A DNA stretch of 64,000 nucleotides from Leifsonia sp. Leaf336. GTDB taxonomy: Bacteria; Actinomycetota; Actinomycetes; Actinomycetales; Microbacteriaceae. Position 1 is the stretch's first letter. The number at the start of each line of letters is the position of its first letter. The translations under genes and the position numbers were made by a program. The stretch lies in assembly GCF_001423695.1 (NCBI RefSeq), contig NZ_LMOZ01000001.1, positions 372,001 through 436,000 on the forward strand. Direction: 5' to 3'. The notes under the pieces are model-generated. The model made no database searches and was not told the origin of the DNA. It was given only the letters and a program-made list of their open reading frames with translations. This document shows, piece by piece, positions 34,355 to 42,863 of the stretch.

Positions 34355-36073
34355 ATGCCCCGGACCCGCAGTGGACGTCCGGACCTGGTCCCGATAGTCG
34401 GCCAGCTCCGCTCCTACCGGCGCGCGTGGCTCCGGGGCGACGTGATCGCCGGGGTCACCGTCGCGGCCCTCATCGTCCCGAAGAACCTGGGCTACGCCGG
34501 CATCGCCGGTGTCCCGTTGCAGAACGGCCTCTACGCGGCCGCCGCCGGCGCGATCATCTACGCGATCTTCGGGACCAGCCGGCAGATCTCGATGGGGCCC
34601 AGTTCCGGGCTCGCGGCGGTGGCGGCCAGCGCCGTGCTCGCGGCGAACATCACCGGCGAGAAGGACGTCGCCTCCTTCGTCGCGGGGATCACACTCGCGT
34701 CCGGCATCCTCTTCCTGCTGCTCGCCGTCTTCCGGATGGGCTGGATCGCGCAGTTCCTCTCGCGAGCCGTGGTCACCGGCTTTCTCTTCGGCGCGGCGAT
34801 CGACGTCGTGATCGGGGAGCTCCCCAAGCTCACCGGGACCGAGACCAGCGGCGCCAACCCGATCCAGGAGCTGTGGTCGTGGATCGGCTCGCTGGGAGGA
34901 GCGCACCCGACGACGGTTCTCGTGGGGGTCATCTCGCTCGTCGTCGTCTTCGGGCTGCGGGTGGTCGCTCCGCGGGTCCCCGGGGCGCTGGTGCTCGTGG
35001 TCGGCGGCCTGCTGGCGTCGGCGCTGCTCGACCTCGGGGCCAAAGGCGTGGCGGTGGTCGGGGAGGTGCCGCGCGGCCTGCCGTTGCCGCAGGTCCCGGA
35101 CCTCCAACAGCTGTGGGATCACGCGGGCACGGTCGCGCTCGCCGCGGTGGCGCTGGTCATGATCGGCTTCTCGCAGACGGCGGGCGACGCGCGTACGTTC
35201 GCGGCCAGGCACCGCTACGAGATCGACATCAACCAGGAGTCGTTCGCCCAGTCCTTCGCCAATATCGGTGCAGGGCTGTTCCAGGGGATGCCCGTCTCCA
35301 CGAGCCTGTCGGCGAGCTCGCTGAACGACCGCACCGGGGCCAAGACCGGGATAGCGTCGCTGACCTCGGGCGTCACCGTGCTGCTGACGCTGCTGGTGCT
35401 GGCGCCGCTGTTCTCCATCCTGCCCAAGGCGGTCCTGGGAGCGCTGATCATCGAGGCCGTCGTCAGCGGCATGATGGACGTGCCGGAGCTGCGACGGCTC
35501 TTCCGCGTGAAGAAGGTCGACTTCTGGATCGCGATCGTCTCCCTCCTCTCGACCCTGGTCTTCGGGGTGCTCGCCGGCGTGATCATCGGGATCGGGCTCT
35601 CCCTGGCCTGGCTGGTCGCCGTGGCCACCCACCCGGAGATGCCGACCCTGGGCCGAGAACGGGGCACACAGGTGTTCCGGGAGGCCGACACGAACCCGGG
35701 CGACGAGATCCTGCCCGGCGTGGCCGTGGTCCGCTTCGACGCCGGCCTGTTCTTCGCGACCGCCGACGCCCTGCAGGACCACCTCCGCGAGGTCATCCAG
35801 GCCAATCCGGACCTGACCGGGATCGTCCTCGATTGTGGAGGGATCAACTTCGTCGACTCGCAGGGCGCCGCCACGATGGCGGACGTGGTGACGCTAGCCC
35901 GGGAGGCCGGCATCAACCTCCGTCTCACCCGGCTGAAGCCGGGGCCGCGGGCGGTCCTCGAACGCGAAGGTGTGATCGAACTCATCGGAACCGACCACAT
36001 CCACGGCAACATCCACAGGGCGGTGGAGGCCGAGCAGAACGATGCCGAAGACCGGCGCGGCGATGGAGGCTGA
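34355..36073 (+). CDS. SulP family anion transporter with STAS domain
   Basis: A 572-residue transporter. The membrane part (about 25-430) contains ALIVPKNLGYAGIAGVPLQN, the SulP signature in TM1-TM2, and GMPVSTSLSASSLNDRTGAK. The cytoplasmic STAS domain (about 450-560) includes the GIVLDCGGINFVDSQGAATM loop, with Ser at the phosphorylatable position of anti-sigma antagonists. It moves sulphate, bicarbonate or another inorganic anion; the substrate is undetermined. TAAGAC six bases before ATG 34355 is a near match to the leaderless signature. Confidence 0.92.
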   Translation: MPRTRSGRPDLVPIVGQLRSYRRAWLRGDVIAGVTVAALIVPKNLGYAGIAGVPLQNGLYAAAAGAIIYAIFGTSRQISMGPSSGLAAVAASAVLAANITGEKDVASFVAGITLASGILFLLLAVFRMGWIAQFLSRAVVTGFLFGAAIDVVIGELPKLTGTETSGANPIQELWSWIGSLGGAHPTTVLVGVISLVVVFGLRVVAPRVPGALVLVVGGLLASALLDLGAKGVAVVGEVPRGLPLPQVPDLQQLWDHAGTVALAAVALVMIGFSQTAGDARTFAARHRYEIDINQESFAQSFANIGAGLFQGMPVSTSLSASSLNDRTGAKTGIASLTSGVTVLLTLLVLAPLFSILPKAVLGALIIEAVVSGMMDVPELRRLFRVKKVDFWIAIVSLLSTLVFGVLAGVIIGIGLSLAWLVAVATHPEMPTLGRERGTQVFREADTNPGDEILPGVAVVRFDAGLFFATADALQDHLREVIQANPDLTGIVLDCGGINFVDSQGAATMADVVTLAREAGINLRLTRLKPGPRAVLEREGVIELIGTDHIHGNIHRAVEAEQNDAEDRRGDGG

Positions 36074-36157
36074 AAGCGCCGACAGATGGTCGGCAGAGGA
36101 ACGGCACGGCGGGACCGTGCCGTTCCGGAGTGCCGAGTGGCTCCCCGCGCTGCCGAT

Positions 36158-36787
36158 CTACTTCTTGTCGGCGTCGTCGCTCGCGGTGGCGGAGGGTGAA
36201 TCGGCCGCGCTGTCCGATTCTTTGCCTGCGGCCTTGATGTCCGCCGCGGCGGCATCGTCGACGGCCTTCTCGACGATCCGGTCGGCCTTCTCGAGCGCCT
36301 TGCGGATCTTGACCTCGCCGGGGTTGGAGACGAGTGCGATGATGCCGGAGTGTCCGGGGTCGATCGCATCCTCGAGCTCCTTCGCCAGCTCCTTCTTGTG
36401 GTGGCGCTCTCGCAGCTTGCCGAAGATCCCGCCGCCTGCGCCGACGACGAGCGCGCTGCCGATGATGGAGGGCGGGAACAGCACGCCCAGGACCGCGCCT
36501 CCCACGGCGCCCCAGGCGAGGCCCTCGCGGGTGCTGTGATCAGTGGCCTTCTGCACTTCGAGCTTGCCGTCCGTGTTGCGTTTGACGACGACGACCCCGT
36601 CGATCTTGACCGTCGCGCCGTCCTCGACCTTCTTGAGTTCTTCGTACGCCTCCAGTGCGATGTCGGTGTCCGCGAAATCGGCGGCGATCAGCGTGTAGGC
36701 GCCGTCGCTGATGCCCGCCGCCTCCACGCTGACGGCCCCGTCATCAGCGCCTGACTTGTCGGCGGGAGTGGATGTTGCATCGGTCAT
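36158..36787 (-). CDS. DUF1269-type glycine-zipper membrane protein
   Basis: A 209-residue protein. The core TLIAADFADTDIALEAYEEL, then VVVVKRNTDGKLEVQK and a central Gly-rich hydrophobic segment (GLAWGAVGGAVLGVLFPPSI) match the DUF1269 family of stress-associated membrane proteins. N- and C-terminal tails are acidic and low-complexity. AAGGAG precedes ATG 36787. Convergent with the SulP gene. Biochemical role unknown. Confidence 0.75.
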   Translation of the reverse strand: MTDATSTPADKSGADDGAVSVEAAGISDGAYTLIAADFADTDIALEAYEELKKVEDGATVKIDGVVVVKRNTDGKLEVQKATDHSTREGLAWGAVGGAVLGVLFPPSIIGSALVVGAGGGIFGKLRERHHKKELAKELEDAIDPGHSGIIALVSNPGEVKIRKALEKADRIVEKAVDDAAAADIKAAGKESDSAADSPSATASDDADKK

Positions 36788-36854
36788 GTCGGGTCTCCTT
36801 AAAGAGCGGTGACTGCCGTTCGGCCGCAAGTATAGGAGGGGGCTTCGCCGGCGG

Positions 36855-37226
36855 CTATGCCGGATCGAGACGGGACTTCGGCGCGGGTGAATCCGCCTGT
36901 GCTGGTCCGCGCGCCGGGCGCGGGACAGGTCGACCTGCCGAGGTAATTCGGGCCTGCGAGGAGTTCTCGCCGTGCACCACGGCCTTGCCCCGCTCGTCGG
37001 CTTCGATCCAGGACCGGTTCTCTCGAGTGAACTCGGTCGCGAGGTCCAGCCGGGCCAGGCGGTTGGTCATCTTTTCGTCCCAGATCGCACGCACCACCGC
37101 CTGGCCGCGCTCACCGAGCTCGTCATAGGCCGCGTCGCCCGCGAGCACGCGCTGGATATCACTGGAGACTCCGCGAACGGCTTTCGCGGCATCGCCGTCC
37201 ATCCGCATCGGCATGGTGTGGCTCAT
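36855..37226 (-). CDS. Hypothetical protein
   Basis: A 123-residue, soluble, charged protein of no recognised family. A helical N-terminal part (AVRGVSSDIQRVLAGDAAYD, then VVRAIWDEKMTNRLARLDLA) precedes a Pro/Arg-rich tail. ATG 37226 is supported by TACATT six bases upstream (37238-37233), matching the leaderless pattern; an upstream in-frame ATG at 37247 is less likely. A function cannot be proposed. Confidence 0.65.
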   Translation of the reverse strand: MSHTMPMRMDGDAAKAVRGVSSDIQRVLAGDAAYDELGERGQAVVRAIWDEKMTNRLARLDLATEFTRENRSWIEADERGKAVVHGENSSQARITSAGRPVPRPARGPAQADSPAPKSRLDPA

Positions 37227-37351
37227 TCCCCGAATGTAGCAACTCACTACAGCAGCACTAGTGCCAGCCTTGACGTTCTGGCGCGATGGGCTGAGTGCCC
37301 AGGACTGGGGTGCTGAGGATCCGTCAGCGGGCTGCCACTATGGATCTGATC

Positions 37352-37831
37352 ATGAACAAACTCACACCTTTCGCGCTCGCAATCACCATCACAGCAGCCC
37401 TCGCCCTCACCGCGTGCAGCACCGCCCCGGGCACCGCCCCGGCGTCCTCCTCGGACTCGAAGAGCAGCTCGTCCGCCGAGCCGACCAAGGAGGCCTCCAA
37501 GGCTCCTGACCTCACGGGCACCTGGAAACAGACGAACTCGGCGGCCGTCGACTCCTACCAGGAAGCCGAGATTTCCGGCGACGTCATCACCATCAACTGG
37601 GTGAGCGACAACGGCGACACCAAGTCGATCTACTGGGTCGGGTCCTTCGCCGCGCCGACCGACGCGTCGACGCCCTACAAGTGGACCTCGACGCGCGATC
37701 AGGAGGCGACGGCATCGGCCATGCTCGCGTCGCAGGACGCCACGAAGGAGTTCACCTTCCAGGACGACACCATCAGCTACTCCGCCAGCGCTCTCGGCAC
37801 CACCACGACGATCAAGCTCAAGAAGGGCTGA
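37352..37831 (+). CDS. Small secreted lipoprotein
   Basis: A 159-residue exported protein: signal MNKLTPFALAITITAALALT, lipobox LTAC (Cys22), a Ser/Lys-rich linker, and a compact beta-rich domain (LTGTWKQTNSAAVDSYQEAE, later KEFTFQDDTISYS) resembling lipocalin-like or DUF-type small lipoproteins. ATG 37340, four codons earlier, is the alternative start. Function unknown. The 239 bases that follow hold nothing recognisable. Confidence 0.8.
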   Translation: MNKLTPFALAITITAALALTACSTAPGTAPASSSDSKSSSSAEPTKEASKAPDLTGTWKQTNSAAVDSYQEAEISGDVITINWVSDNGDTKSIYWVGSFAAPTDASTPYKWTSTRDQEATASAMLASQDATKEFTFQDDTISYSASALGTTTTIKLKKG

Positions 37832-38070
37832 TTCTCTCATCGCCTGGTCGAAGAAGTCGACCGGGATCTCGGTGCCGCGCTCGATCGGTGCGGGCGATAT
37901 CGGAGCGCTTCCGGTGCTGCAGCGGCTGATGCGGAGAGCGCGGGCCGTTTGATCGATCCGGCTCATCATTGGCAGAGCCAATAGTTGTTGGACTTCCGAA
38001 TGGCGCCTTCGTAACGTGGGAGGCGCGTCCGTCCGAGGCGCGCCACCACCGCTCCCCGAGAGGACGACCC

Positions 38071-39003
38071 GTGCGAATTTTCACGTTGCCCGGCACTGAG
38101 ATCACCGCGCCCAATGTGGTGCTCGGCCTGATGCGCATCCAGGACAAGTCCGACGAGGAGGTGCGCACGCTCGTGCGGACCGCCCGGGACGCCGGCATCA
38201 ACTTCCTGGACCATGCCGATGTCTACGGCTCCCCGCTGCACGGCTGCGAGCGCCGGTTCGCCGAGGCGATGAAGCTGAGCGCCTCCGAGCGCGCGGAGTT
38301 CGTCATCCAGTCCAAAGCGGGCATCGTGCCGGACGGCCCGTACTTCGACTTCTCGGCCGAGCACATCCTAGAGTCGGTGAACGGCAGTCTGGAGGCGCTC
38401 GGCACCGACTATCTCGACATCCTCCTGCTGCACCGCCCCGACGCCCTGGTCGAGCCGGAGGAGGTGGCGCGCGCCTTCGACGAGCTGTCGAACTCCGGCA
38501 AGGTGCGGGCCTTCGGGGTCTCGAACCACACGCCCGGCCAGATCGAGCTGCTGCGCCGCTACGTGACCCAGCCGCTCGTCGCCAACCAGCTGCAGCTGTC
38601 GATCACGCACGCGCCGATCATCGCCCAGGGCGTGGCCTCCAACATGCAGGCCCTGGACCAGTCGATCAGCCGCGACTCGGGCATCCTCGACTACTGCCGC
38701 CTCCACGACATCACCGTGCAGGCCTGGTCGCCGTTCCAGGCGGGCTTCTTCGACGGCCCGTTCCTGGGCTCGGAGCGGTACCCCGAGCTCAACGCGGTCG
38801 TGGACCGCCTGGCCGAGAAGTACGGCGTTCCCGCCGAGGCGATCGCCGTCGCGTGGATCACGCGACACCCGGCCCGGATGCAGGTCGTGCTCGGCACCAC
38901 GACGCCGTCGCGCGTGGCCGCAGCGGCGCTCGGCTCCGAGCTGCCGCTGACGCGGCCGGAGTGGTACGAGCTGTACCGGGCGGCGGGGTACCTGGTTCCG
39001 TAA
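38071..39003 (+). CDS. Aldo/keto reductase, YdhF-like
   Basis: A 310-residue NADPH-dependent oxidoreductase. Tetrad residues are in NFLDHADVYG (Asp and Tyr), QSKAGI (Lys) and LLLHRPD (His); the late VVLGTTTPSRVAAA is the NADP-binding loop. It starts at GTG 38071 with GAGAGGA just upstream. YdhF-type members have a slightly shorter barrel, as here. It appears to be a single-gene unit. Substrate unknown. Confidence 0.88.
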   Translation: MRIFTLPGTEITAPNVVLGLMRIQDKSDEEVRTLVRTARDAGINFLDHADVYGSPLHGCERRFAEAMKLSASERAEFVIQSKAGIVPDGPYFDFSAEHILESVNGSLEALGTDYLDILLLHRPDALVEPEEVARAFDELSNSGKVRAFGVSNHTPGQIELLRRYVTQPLVANQLQLSITHAPIIAQGVASNMQALDQSISRDSGILDYCRLHDITVQAWSPFQAGFFDGPFLGSERYPELNAVVDRLAEKYGVPAEAIAVAWITRHPARMQVVLGTTTPSRVAAAALGSELPLTRPEWYELYRAAGYLVP

Positions 39004-39046
39004 GGGAGGTCCCCGTGCGGCCCCGGGTGCTGCGCTAGGTCGAGTC

Positions 39047-39301
39047 CTACTTCCACCGGAAGTGCACGAACACCCGGCCGAAGTTCTTCGAGTCCTTCTC
39101 GACCCGGTGATACTGGGCCTTGATCTCCGGCAGGTCCAGGAAGCGCAGCACCCGCTTCTTCAGCGCGCCCGATCCCTTCCCCGGGATGATCTCGACCAGC
39201 GGAGCCTTCTTCGCCACGGCCTCCGCGATGACCCCACGCAGGGCGCGGTCGATGTCGCCGCCTCGGTTGTAGATGTCGTGAAGGTCGAGCGTCAGCTTCA
39301 T
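39047..39301 (-). CDS. Smr domain protein
   Basis: An 84-residue stand-alone Smr domain: LTLDLHDIYNRGGDIDRALR (the LDLH motif), then LVEIIPGKGSGALKKRVLRF with the conserved HGKG-like loop altered to PGKG. Smr domains nick or bind nucleic acids; in bacteria they occur in MutS2 and as stand-alone endonucleases. Replacement of the usual His by Pro may reduce activity. AGGA precedes the ATG. Confidence 0.82.
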   Translation of the reverse strand: MKLTLDLHDIYNRGGDIDRALRGVIAEAVAKKAPLVEIIPGKGSGALKKRVLRFLDLPEIKAQYHRVEKDSKNFGRVFVHFRWK

Positions 39302-39377
39302 GTGCTCATCCTGCACCCGTGCGAAACTCGGCAGGGTGGCTGGTCGGGCGGAACTCGGGGAGGGATCGGCATACCCG

Positions 39378-40118
39378 TCAATCGTCGAACTCGACCTGCT
39401 TCCCGCGGAGCGCGGAGATCGCCTTGACGACCAGTTGAATGGCGGCGATCGCGATCAGAGCGGATACCCCCAGTGCGAGAACGGGGTCGAGCCAGAAGAG
39501 ACCGTTGGTGATCAGGATGATGGCCCCGGCCACAGCGACCGCCGCTGCCGCGGCTGCATCCGCGACGGCGTCGATCAGCACGGATCGCATATGCAGGTCC
39601 TCGCCTGCCGCCGAACGGCCGAGCACGAGCGCGCCGGTCAGCATCACGATGACGGTGGCCACGCTGACGACAACCATCGGGAGGCCCTCGACACTGGGGG
39701 ACCCTTCCACGAGTCTGGACACTGCCTCGACAGTCACCGTGGCGGTCACGATCAGAAGGAGCGTGGCGTTCACGAGGGCGGCGATCGCGATCGGCCGCTG
39801 GGCGTGCGGTCGGTCGGGATCGCGGTCGCGAAGGGCGATGGCCACCAGACCGAGCACGAGAGCGAAGCAATCGGCGACGGTGTCTCCCGCCGCGGCGAGC
39901 ACGCTCACCGAGTGTGCGAGCAATCCGGCGACGACCAGACCGATGATCAGCGCGAGATTGAGGACGAGGACGATCGAGATTCGACGGCGCTGACTCCACC
40001 GCGGCGGTTTCATCGCCGCCGGTGAGGACGCGCCAGGGTCTGCGGTATCGGACACACCGTAAGTCTTTCGCGTCCTGACCTGCGAATCGAGCCGAGATCG
40101 GAGTGCGTCCGAGGGCAC
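39378..40118 (-). CDS. Cation diffusion facilitator (CDF) transporter
   Basis: A CDF metal exporter of about 246 residues from GTG 40118 (GTG 40055 and a later ATG are alternatives). Six helices are expected, and the metal site is visible as Asp-x3-Asp in TM2 (GDTVAD) and in TM5 (IDAVAD), a pattern reported for manganese-type CDFs, so Mn(II) or Fe(II) export is possible. The usual C-terminal cytoplasmic domain is missing: the protein ends soon after TM6, a short variant. Neighbours give no clue to the metal. Confidence 0.82.
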   Translation of the reverse strand: MPSDALRSRLDSQVRTRKTYGVSDTADPGASSPAAMKPPRWSQRRRISIVLVLNLALIIGLVVAGLLAHSVSVLAAAGDTVADCFALVLGLVAIALRDRDPDRPHAQRPIAIAALVNATLLLIVTATVTVEAVSRLVEGSPSVEGLPMVVVSVATVIVMLTGALVLGRSAAGEDLHMRSVLIDAVADAAAAAAVAVAGAIILITNGLFWLDPVLALGVSALIAIAAIQLVVKAISALRGKQVEFDD

Positions 40119-40185
40119 GAGTCACAGTCGCCTCCCATCCGTGAGGTCTACGTTCTCGACCGATCAGCAGACGAGGGAGGGCGAC

Positions 40186-40977
40186 GTGGCCGACGATCGA
40201 ACACTCGGTCTCGTGCTCAGCGGCGGAGGCGCGTTCGGCGCGGCTCACGTGGGCGTCCTCCAGGTGCTCGCCGAACGGGGCGTGCACCCCGGGATCGTGA
40301 CCGGGACCAGTTCGGGCGCCCTCGTCGGGGCAGCGTATGCGGCGGGGTTCGAGGCCGACGCGATCGAGCGGGGCGCCTTGGCGTTCCGCTGGAACGCGAT
40401 CGCGCGGTGGTCGGCCGCTCCGCGCTGGGGGCTGCTCGACACCCGCGCTGTGACGGAGAGCGTGCTGCGCGTCCTCGGCACCGACCCGCTCGTGGAGAGC
40501 CTCCCGCGCACGTTCGGCGCCGTCGCCACCGACCTGCGCACGCGGCGGGCGGTCACGATCGACAGCGGACCGCTGAGTGCCGCGCTGCGGTCGACGATCG
40601 CGATCCCCGGGCTGCTCCCGCACGTGCGGCGCGACAGCGCCCGCCTCGCGGACGGCGGAATGGTCGACAACGTGCCTGTCGCCGCCGCTCGCGCGCTCGG
40701 CGCCTCCCGTGTGATCGTGGTCCGGCTGCACGCGAAATGGGAGAACGTGCGCATGATGCGCACCGTCAGCCGCACTGCCGACCTCCAGAACGACCCGTCG
40801 GTCGTCCTCCTGCAGCCCGAGATGGAGGGCATGGCCCAGTGGGCGATGTCGGACGTGCCGCGACTCATCGCCGAAGGGCGCCGCGTCGCGGAGGCGGCGC
40901 TGGACGCCGGCGCCTTCGACGCACGCGCGGAGGTCAGTGCCGCGCTCGTCCAGTCCGGAAAACGACCCGTGCGCTAG
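40186..40977 (+). CDS. Patatin-like phospholipase
   Basis: A 263-residue serine acyl hydrolase with a Ser-Asp dyad: the oxyanion loop SGGGAFG (residues 12-18), the nucleophile elbow GTSSG (Ser near 43) and the Asp of LADGGMVDNVPV. It starts at GTG 40186 with GGGAGGG just upstream. It is probably a cytosolic RssA-type phospholipase or esterase. The 3' end overlaps the convergent AraC gene by four bases. Confidence 0.88.
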   Translation: MADDRTLGLVLSGGGAFGAAHVGVLQVLAERGVHPGIVTGTSSGALVGAAYAAGFEADAIERGALAFRWNAIARWSAAPRWGLLDTRAVTESVLRVLGTDPLVESLPRTFGAVATDLRTRRAVTIDSGPLSAALRSTIAIPGLLPHVRRDSARLADGGMVDNVPVAAARALGASRVIVVRLHAKWENVRMMRTVSRTADLQNDPSVVLLQPEMEGMAQWAMSDVPRLIAEGRRVAEAALDAGAFDARAEVSAALVQSGKRPVR

Positions 40978-41954
40978 CGCCGGAGGGTCGCCGACGGTCG
41001 CTCGCCGAAGGCACGTGAATAGGCGGCGGCGAACCGGCCGAGGTGCACGAACCCCCAGCGCGTGGCGACCTCCGTCACACTGACCGCGGCGGGGTCGGCC
41101 GCGGCCAGCTCCTGGTGGACCTCCTCGAGCCTGAGTCCGCGCAGATACGCCATCGGCGTGGTGTCCAGCGATCGGCGGAACCCCTCCTGGAGGCTGCGGA
41201 CGCTCATCGAGACCGCCGCCGCCAGTTCGGCCACGGTCCACGGATGAGCGGGTCTGCTGCGCAGAAGCTCCACCGCCTTCGCGACGGGCCGGGTGCCCGC
41301 CGCCGCCGTCGGGGCGACCAGCGCGGCCGTGTAGTTGTGCGGCTGAGCGAACAGGAGGCTCTGGATGAGGGTCTGCTCCAGCCGCTGCGCGGCCAGCGGA
41401 TGGCAGAGCGCTCCGCCGGGCTGCGCGGCCGCGCTGTCGAGCATGCGGATGGTCTGCATGATCGACTGCCCCCCGGTGCCGGTGAGCTCGAGTTCGGCTG
41501 CGAATTCGAGCGGGCGTGTGACGGGTTCGCCGAGAAACTGCTCCAGTTCGAGCTGCAGCTCGTCGCGGGGGATCATCAACGCGAGCTGGGAGAAGTGCTC
41601 GCTGCAGTCGAGCGTGACCGGCCTTCCCGGCATGAAGACTCCGGCCGTCTGCGACGTGCCGTACACCGGAGCCGACAGGGAGGCTTGCATCTTCGCGTGA
41701 CGGGTCATGGGGATGTCCACGTGGAAGTTCGCGGCTTCGGCCGTGTCGATGCGCACGGCCTCCCGAAACCGCATGAAGCCGCACGTGATCCGGCCGACCG
41801 TCATCGCGTTCAGGGTCAGGTCGACCGTGCTCGACGACGTGGCGGCGGGGAAATCCACCGGCAGGAAGACCTGGGAGAGCACGTGGCGCGCCTCCTCGAC
41901 GCCGGGCGCCGACGCGATGCGGCGGCTCCCGAACATCTCGATCTCTGGCTGCAT
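40974..41954 (-). CDS. AraC family transcriptional regulator
   Basis: A 326-residue regulator with a cupin-like N-terminal ligand domain and a C-terminal AraC HTH pair: WTVAELAAAVSMSVRSLQEG (about 240-259), the FRRSLDTTPMAYLRGLRLEE linker, and TEVATRWGFVHLGRFAAAY. The layout resembles AraC_binding_2 regulators (AlkS/FeaR-like). The ATG has TACAAT (41966-41961) six bases upstream, a consensus -10 for a leaderless mRNA. Two 13-base direct repeats immediately upstream probably bind the regulator. Confidence 0.9.
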   Translation of the reverse strand: MQPEIEMFGSRRIASAPGVEEARHVLSQVFLPVDFPAATSSSTVDLTLNAMTVGRITCGFMRFREAVRIDTAEAANFHVDIPMTRHAKMQASLSAPVYGTSQTAGVFMPGRPVTLDCSEHFSQLALMIPRDELQLELEQFLGEPVTRPLEFAAELELTGTGGQSIMQTIRMLDSAAAQPGGALCHPLAAQRLEQTLIQSLLFAQPHNYTAALVAPTAAAGTRPVAKAVELLRSRPAHPWTVAELAAAVSMSVRSLQEGFRRSLDTTPMAYLRGLRLEEVHQELAAADPAAVSVTEVATRWGFVHLGRFAAAYSRAFGERPSATLRR

Positions 41955-41963
41955 GCACAGATT

Positions 41964-41991
41964 GTATGTGCCCTAATCGTATGTGCCCTAA
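41964..41991. repeat. Two 13-base direct repeats upstream of the AraC gene
   Basis: GTATGTGCCCTAA occurs at 41964-41976 and 41979-41991, a 15-base period, overlapping the start of the -10 element of the AraC gene. AraC-type proteins bind such directly repeated half-sites, so autoregulation is likely. Confidence 0.55.
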
Positions 41992-42115
41992 CGGACGGAG
42001 GGCCAGCTGAGGGGCTTCTCTGGCCGGGAGCATCCGGACGCCGACACTCGCGCACGATGGACAGTGAGCCGCGCGGACCGGATATCGACGCCGTTCCACC
42101 CCGCATAGCGTGGAG

Positions 42116-42179
42116 GCGTCGTCGAGTCCCCGGGTCGACGACGCGGTAGCCCTCCCCTTCGGGTGGGGAGGGCCACCGC
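42116..42179 (+). promoter_or_regulatory. Two overlapping strong hairpins upstream of a small zinc-ribbon gene
   Basis: Hairpin 1: GCGTCGTCGA (42116-42125) pairs with TCGACGACGC (42135-42144), nine-base loop. Hairpin 2: GCCCTCCCC (42149-42157) pairs with GGGGAGGGC (42165-42173), extended past one mismatch by GCGGT (42143-42147) with ACCGC (42175-42179). The two stems share bases 42143-42144, so they compete at their junction. A TAGCGT at 42106-42111 could start transcription right before hairpin 1. No U-run follows. Likely an RNA leader element or attenuator. Confidence 0.5.
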
Positions 42180-42265
42180 ACCCTGCGCCGCTGTTGCGGC
42201 CGCAGGCAGAGATCCATCCCCGAGGCGGAAGCGAATGCATCACAGGAGCGGACGGCCGACGTTCG

Positions 42266-42526
42266 ATGGCTGAGTCGGAGAGGCCTGTGTGGCCGAGGAC
42301 GTGCCCGCGATGCGGTGCCCGCGCGAGCATCGCCCCCAATCCCTACTTCGGTGTGGGCCTGGCGGTCCACAGCCATCTGTGGAGCTGTACGCGCTGCGAG
42401 TTCGTCGGACTTCTGCGCCTCCAGAGGGCCGACGGCGGCGACGACTCCGGCGACCAGAACCGGCCGGCCCCCCGGCGACGGCGCGGTGGGAGGCTCGCGC
42501 GCCTGTTCCGGTTCGGCAGGCGATAG
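42266..42526 (+). CDS. Small zinc-ribbon protein
   Basis: An 86-residue protein with two CxxC knuckles, PRTCPRCGARAS and LWSCTRCEFVG, spaced as in a single zinc ribbon, then an Arg-rich tail (APRRRRGGRLARLFRFGRR). The tail suggests nucleic-acid or membrane contact. No ribosome site was found near ATG 42266, so the start is uncertain. It lies behind tandem hairpins and six bases before the next small gene. Function unknown. Confidence 0.5.
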   Translation: MAESERPVWPRTCPRCGARASIAPNPYFGVGLAVHSHLWSCTRCEFVGLLRLQRADGGDDSGDQNRPAPRRRRGGRLARLFRFGRR

Positions 42527-42531
42527 GGCCC

Positions 42532-42852
42532 ATGGCCGGCTCCCGTTACCTGGGCCGCGATGCGTGGATCACCGCGGTCGGTCGCGCTCTGACGCGCGCG
42601 GATGCCCGGCAGGTCCTGGCATTGAAGGACATCGATCCGGAGGTCGTCCTCGCGGTCGCCCTCGTCGAGGCGTCGTGGGCCACCGACGGCGGGGTCTCGA
42701 CTCTGAGCCATTCGCAACTCGCGGAGCTGACCGGACATCCCCGCTCGTCCGTTCTGCGCGCGCGCCTCGCCCTGGTCGAACTGGGGCTGGAGGACTTGGC
42801 TGCGGTCCCCGGAGCGCCGGGGACGTGCCACCGGGAACTGCGTCACTATTGA
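42532..42852 (+). CDS. Small helix-turn-helix-like protein
   Basis: A 106-residue protein with a probable winged HTH in its second half: LSHSQLAELTGHPRSSVLRA followed by RLALVELGLEDL, similar in pattern to replication-initiator or GntR-like HTHs. The N-terminal half is helical. It starts at ATG 42532, six bases after the zinc-ribbon stop, so the two are probably co-transcribed. No ribosome site is obvious. DNA binding is inferred from pattern only. Confidence 0.5.
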   Translation: MAGSRYLGRDAWITAVGRALTRADARQVLALKDIDPEVVLAVALVEASWATDGGVSTLSHSQLAELTGHPRSSVLRARLALVELGLEDLAAVPGAPGTCHRELRHY

Positions 42853-42863
42853 GGCCCTGTATG

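Noticed and set aside
33539-36237. Long frames on both strands over the SulP region (747 and 805 codons)
   Set aside because: Low-complexity Arg/Gly/Asp composition and overlap with the well-supported SulP, PLDc_N/SHOCT and DUF7144 genes.
42143-42179. Hairpin considered as a simple transcription terminator
   Set aside because: No U-run on either strand, and it lies between divergent starts rather than after a gene; kept as a leader element instead.
39298-42339. Very long minus-strand open frame of over 1,000 codons
   Set aside because: It runs antisense or out of frame through the CDF, patatin and AraC genes, is Arg/Pro-rich and has no family features; typical artefact of GC-rich third positions.
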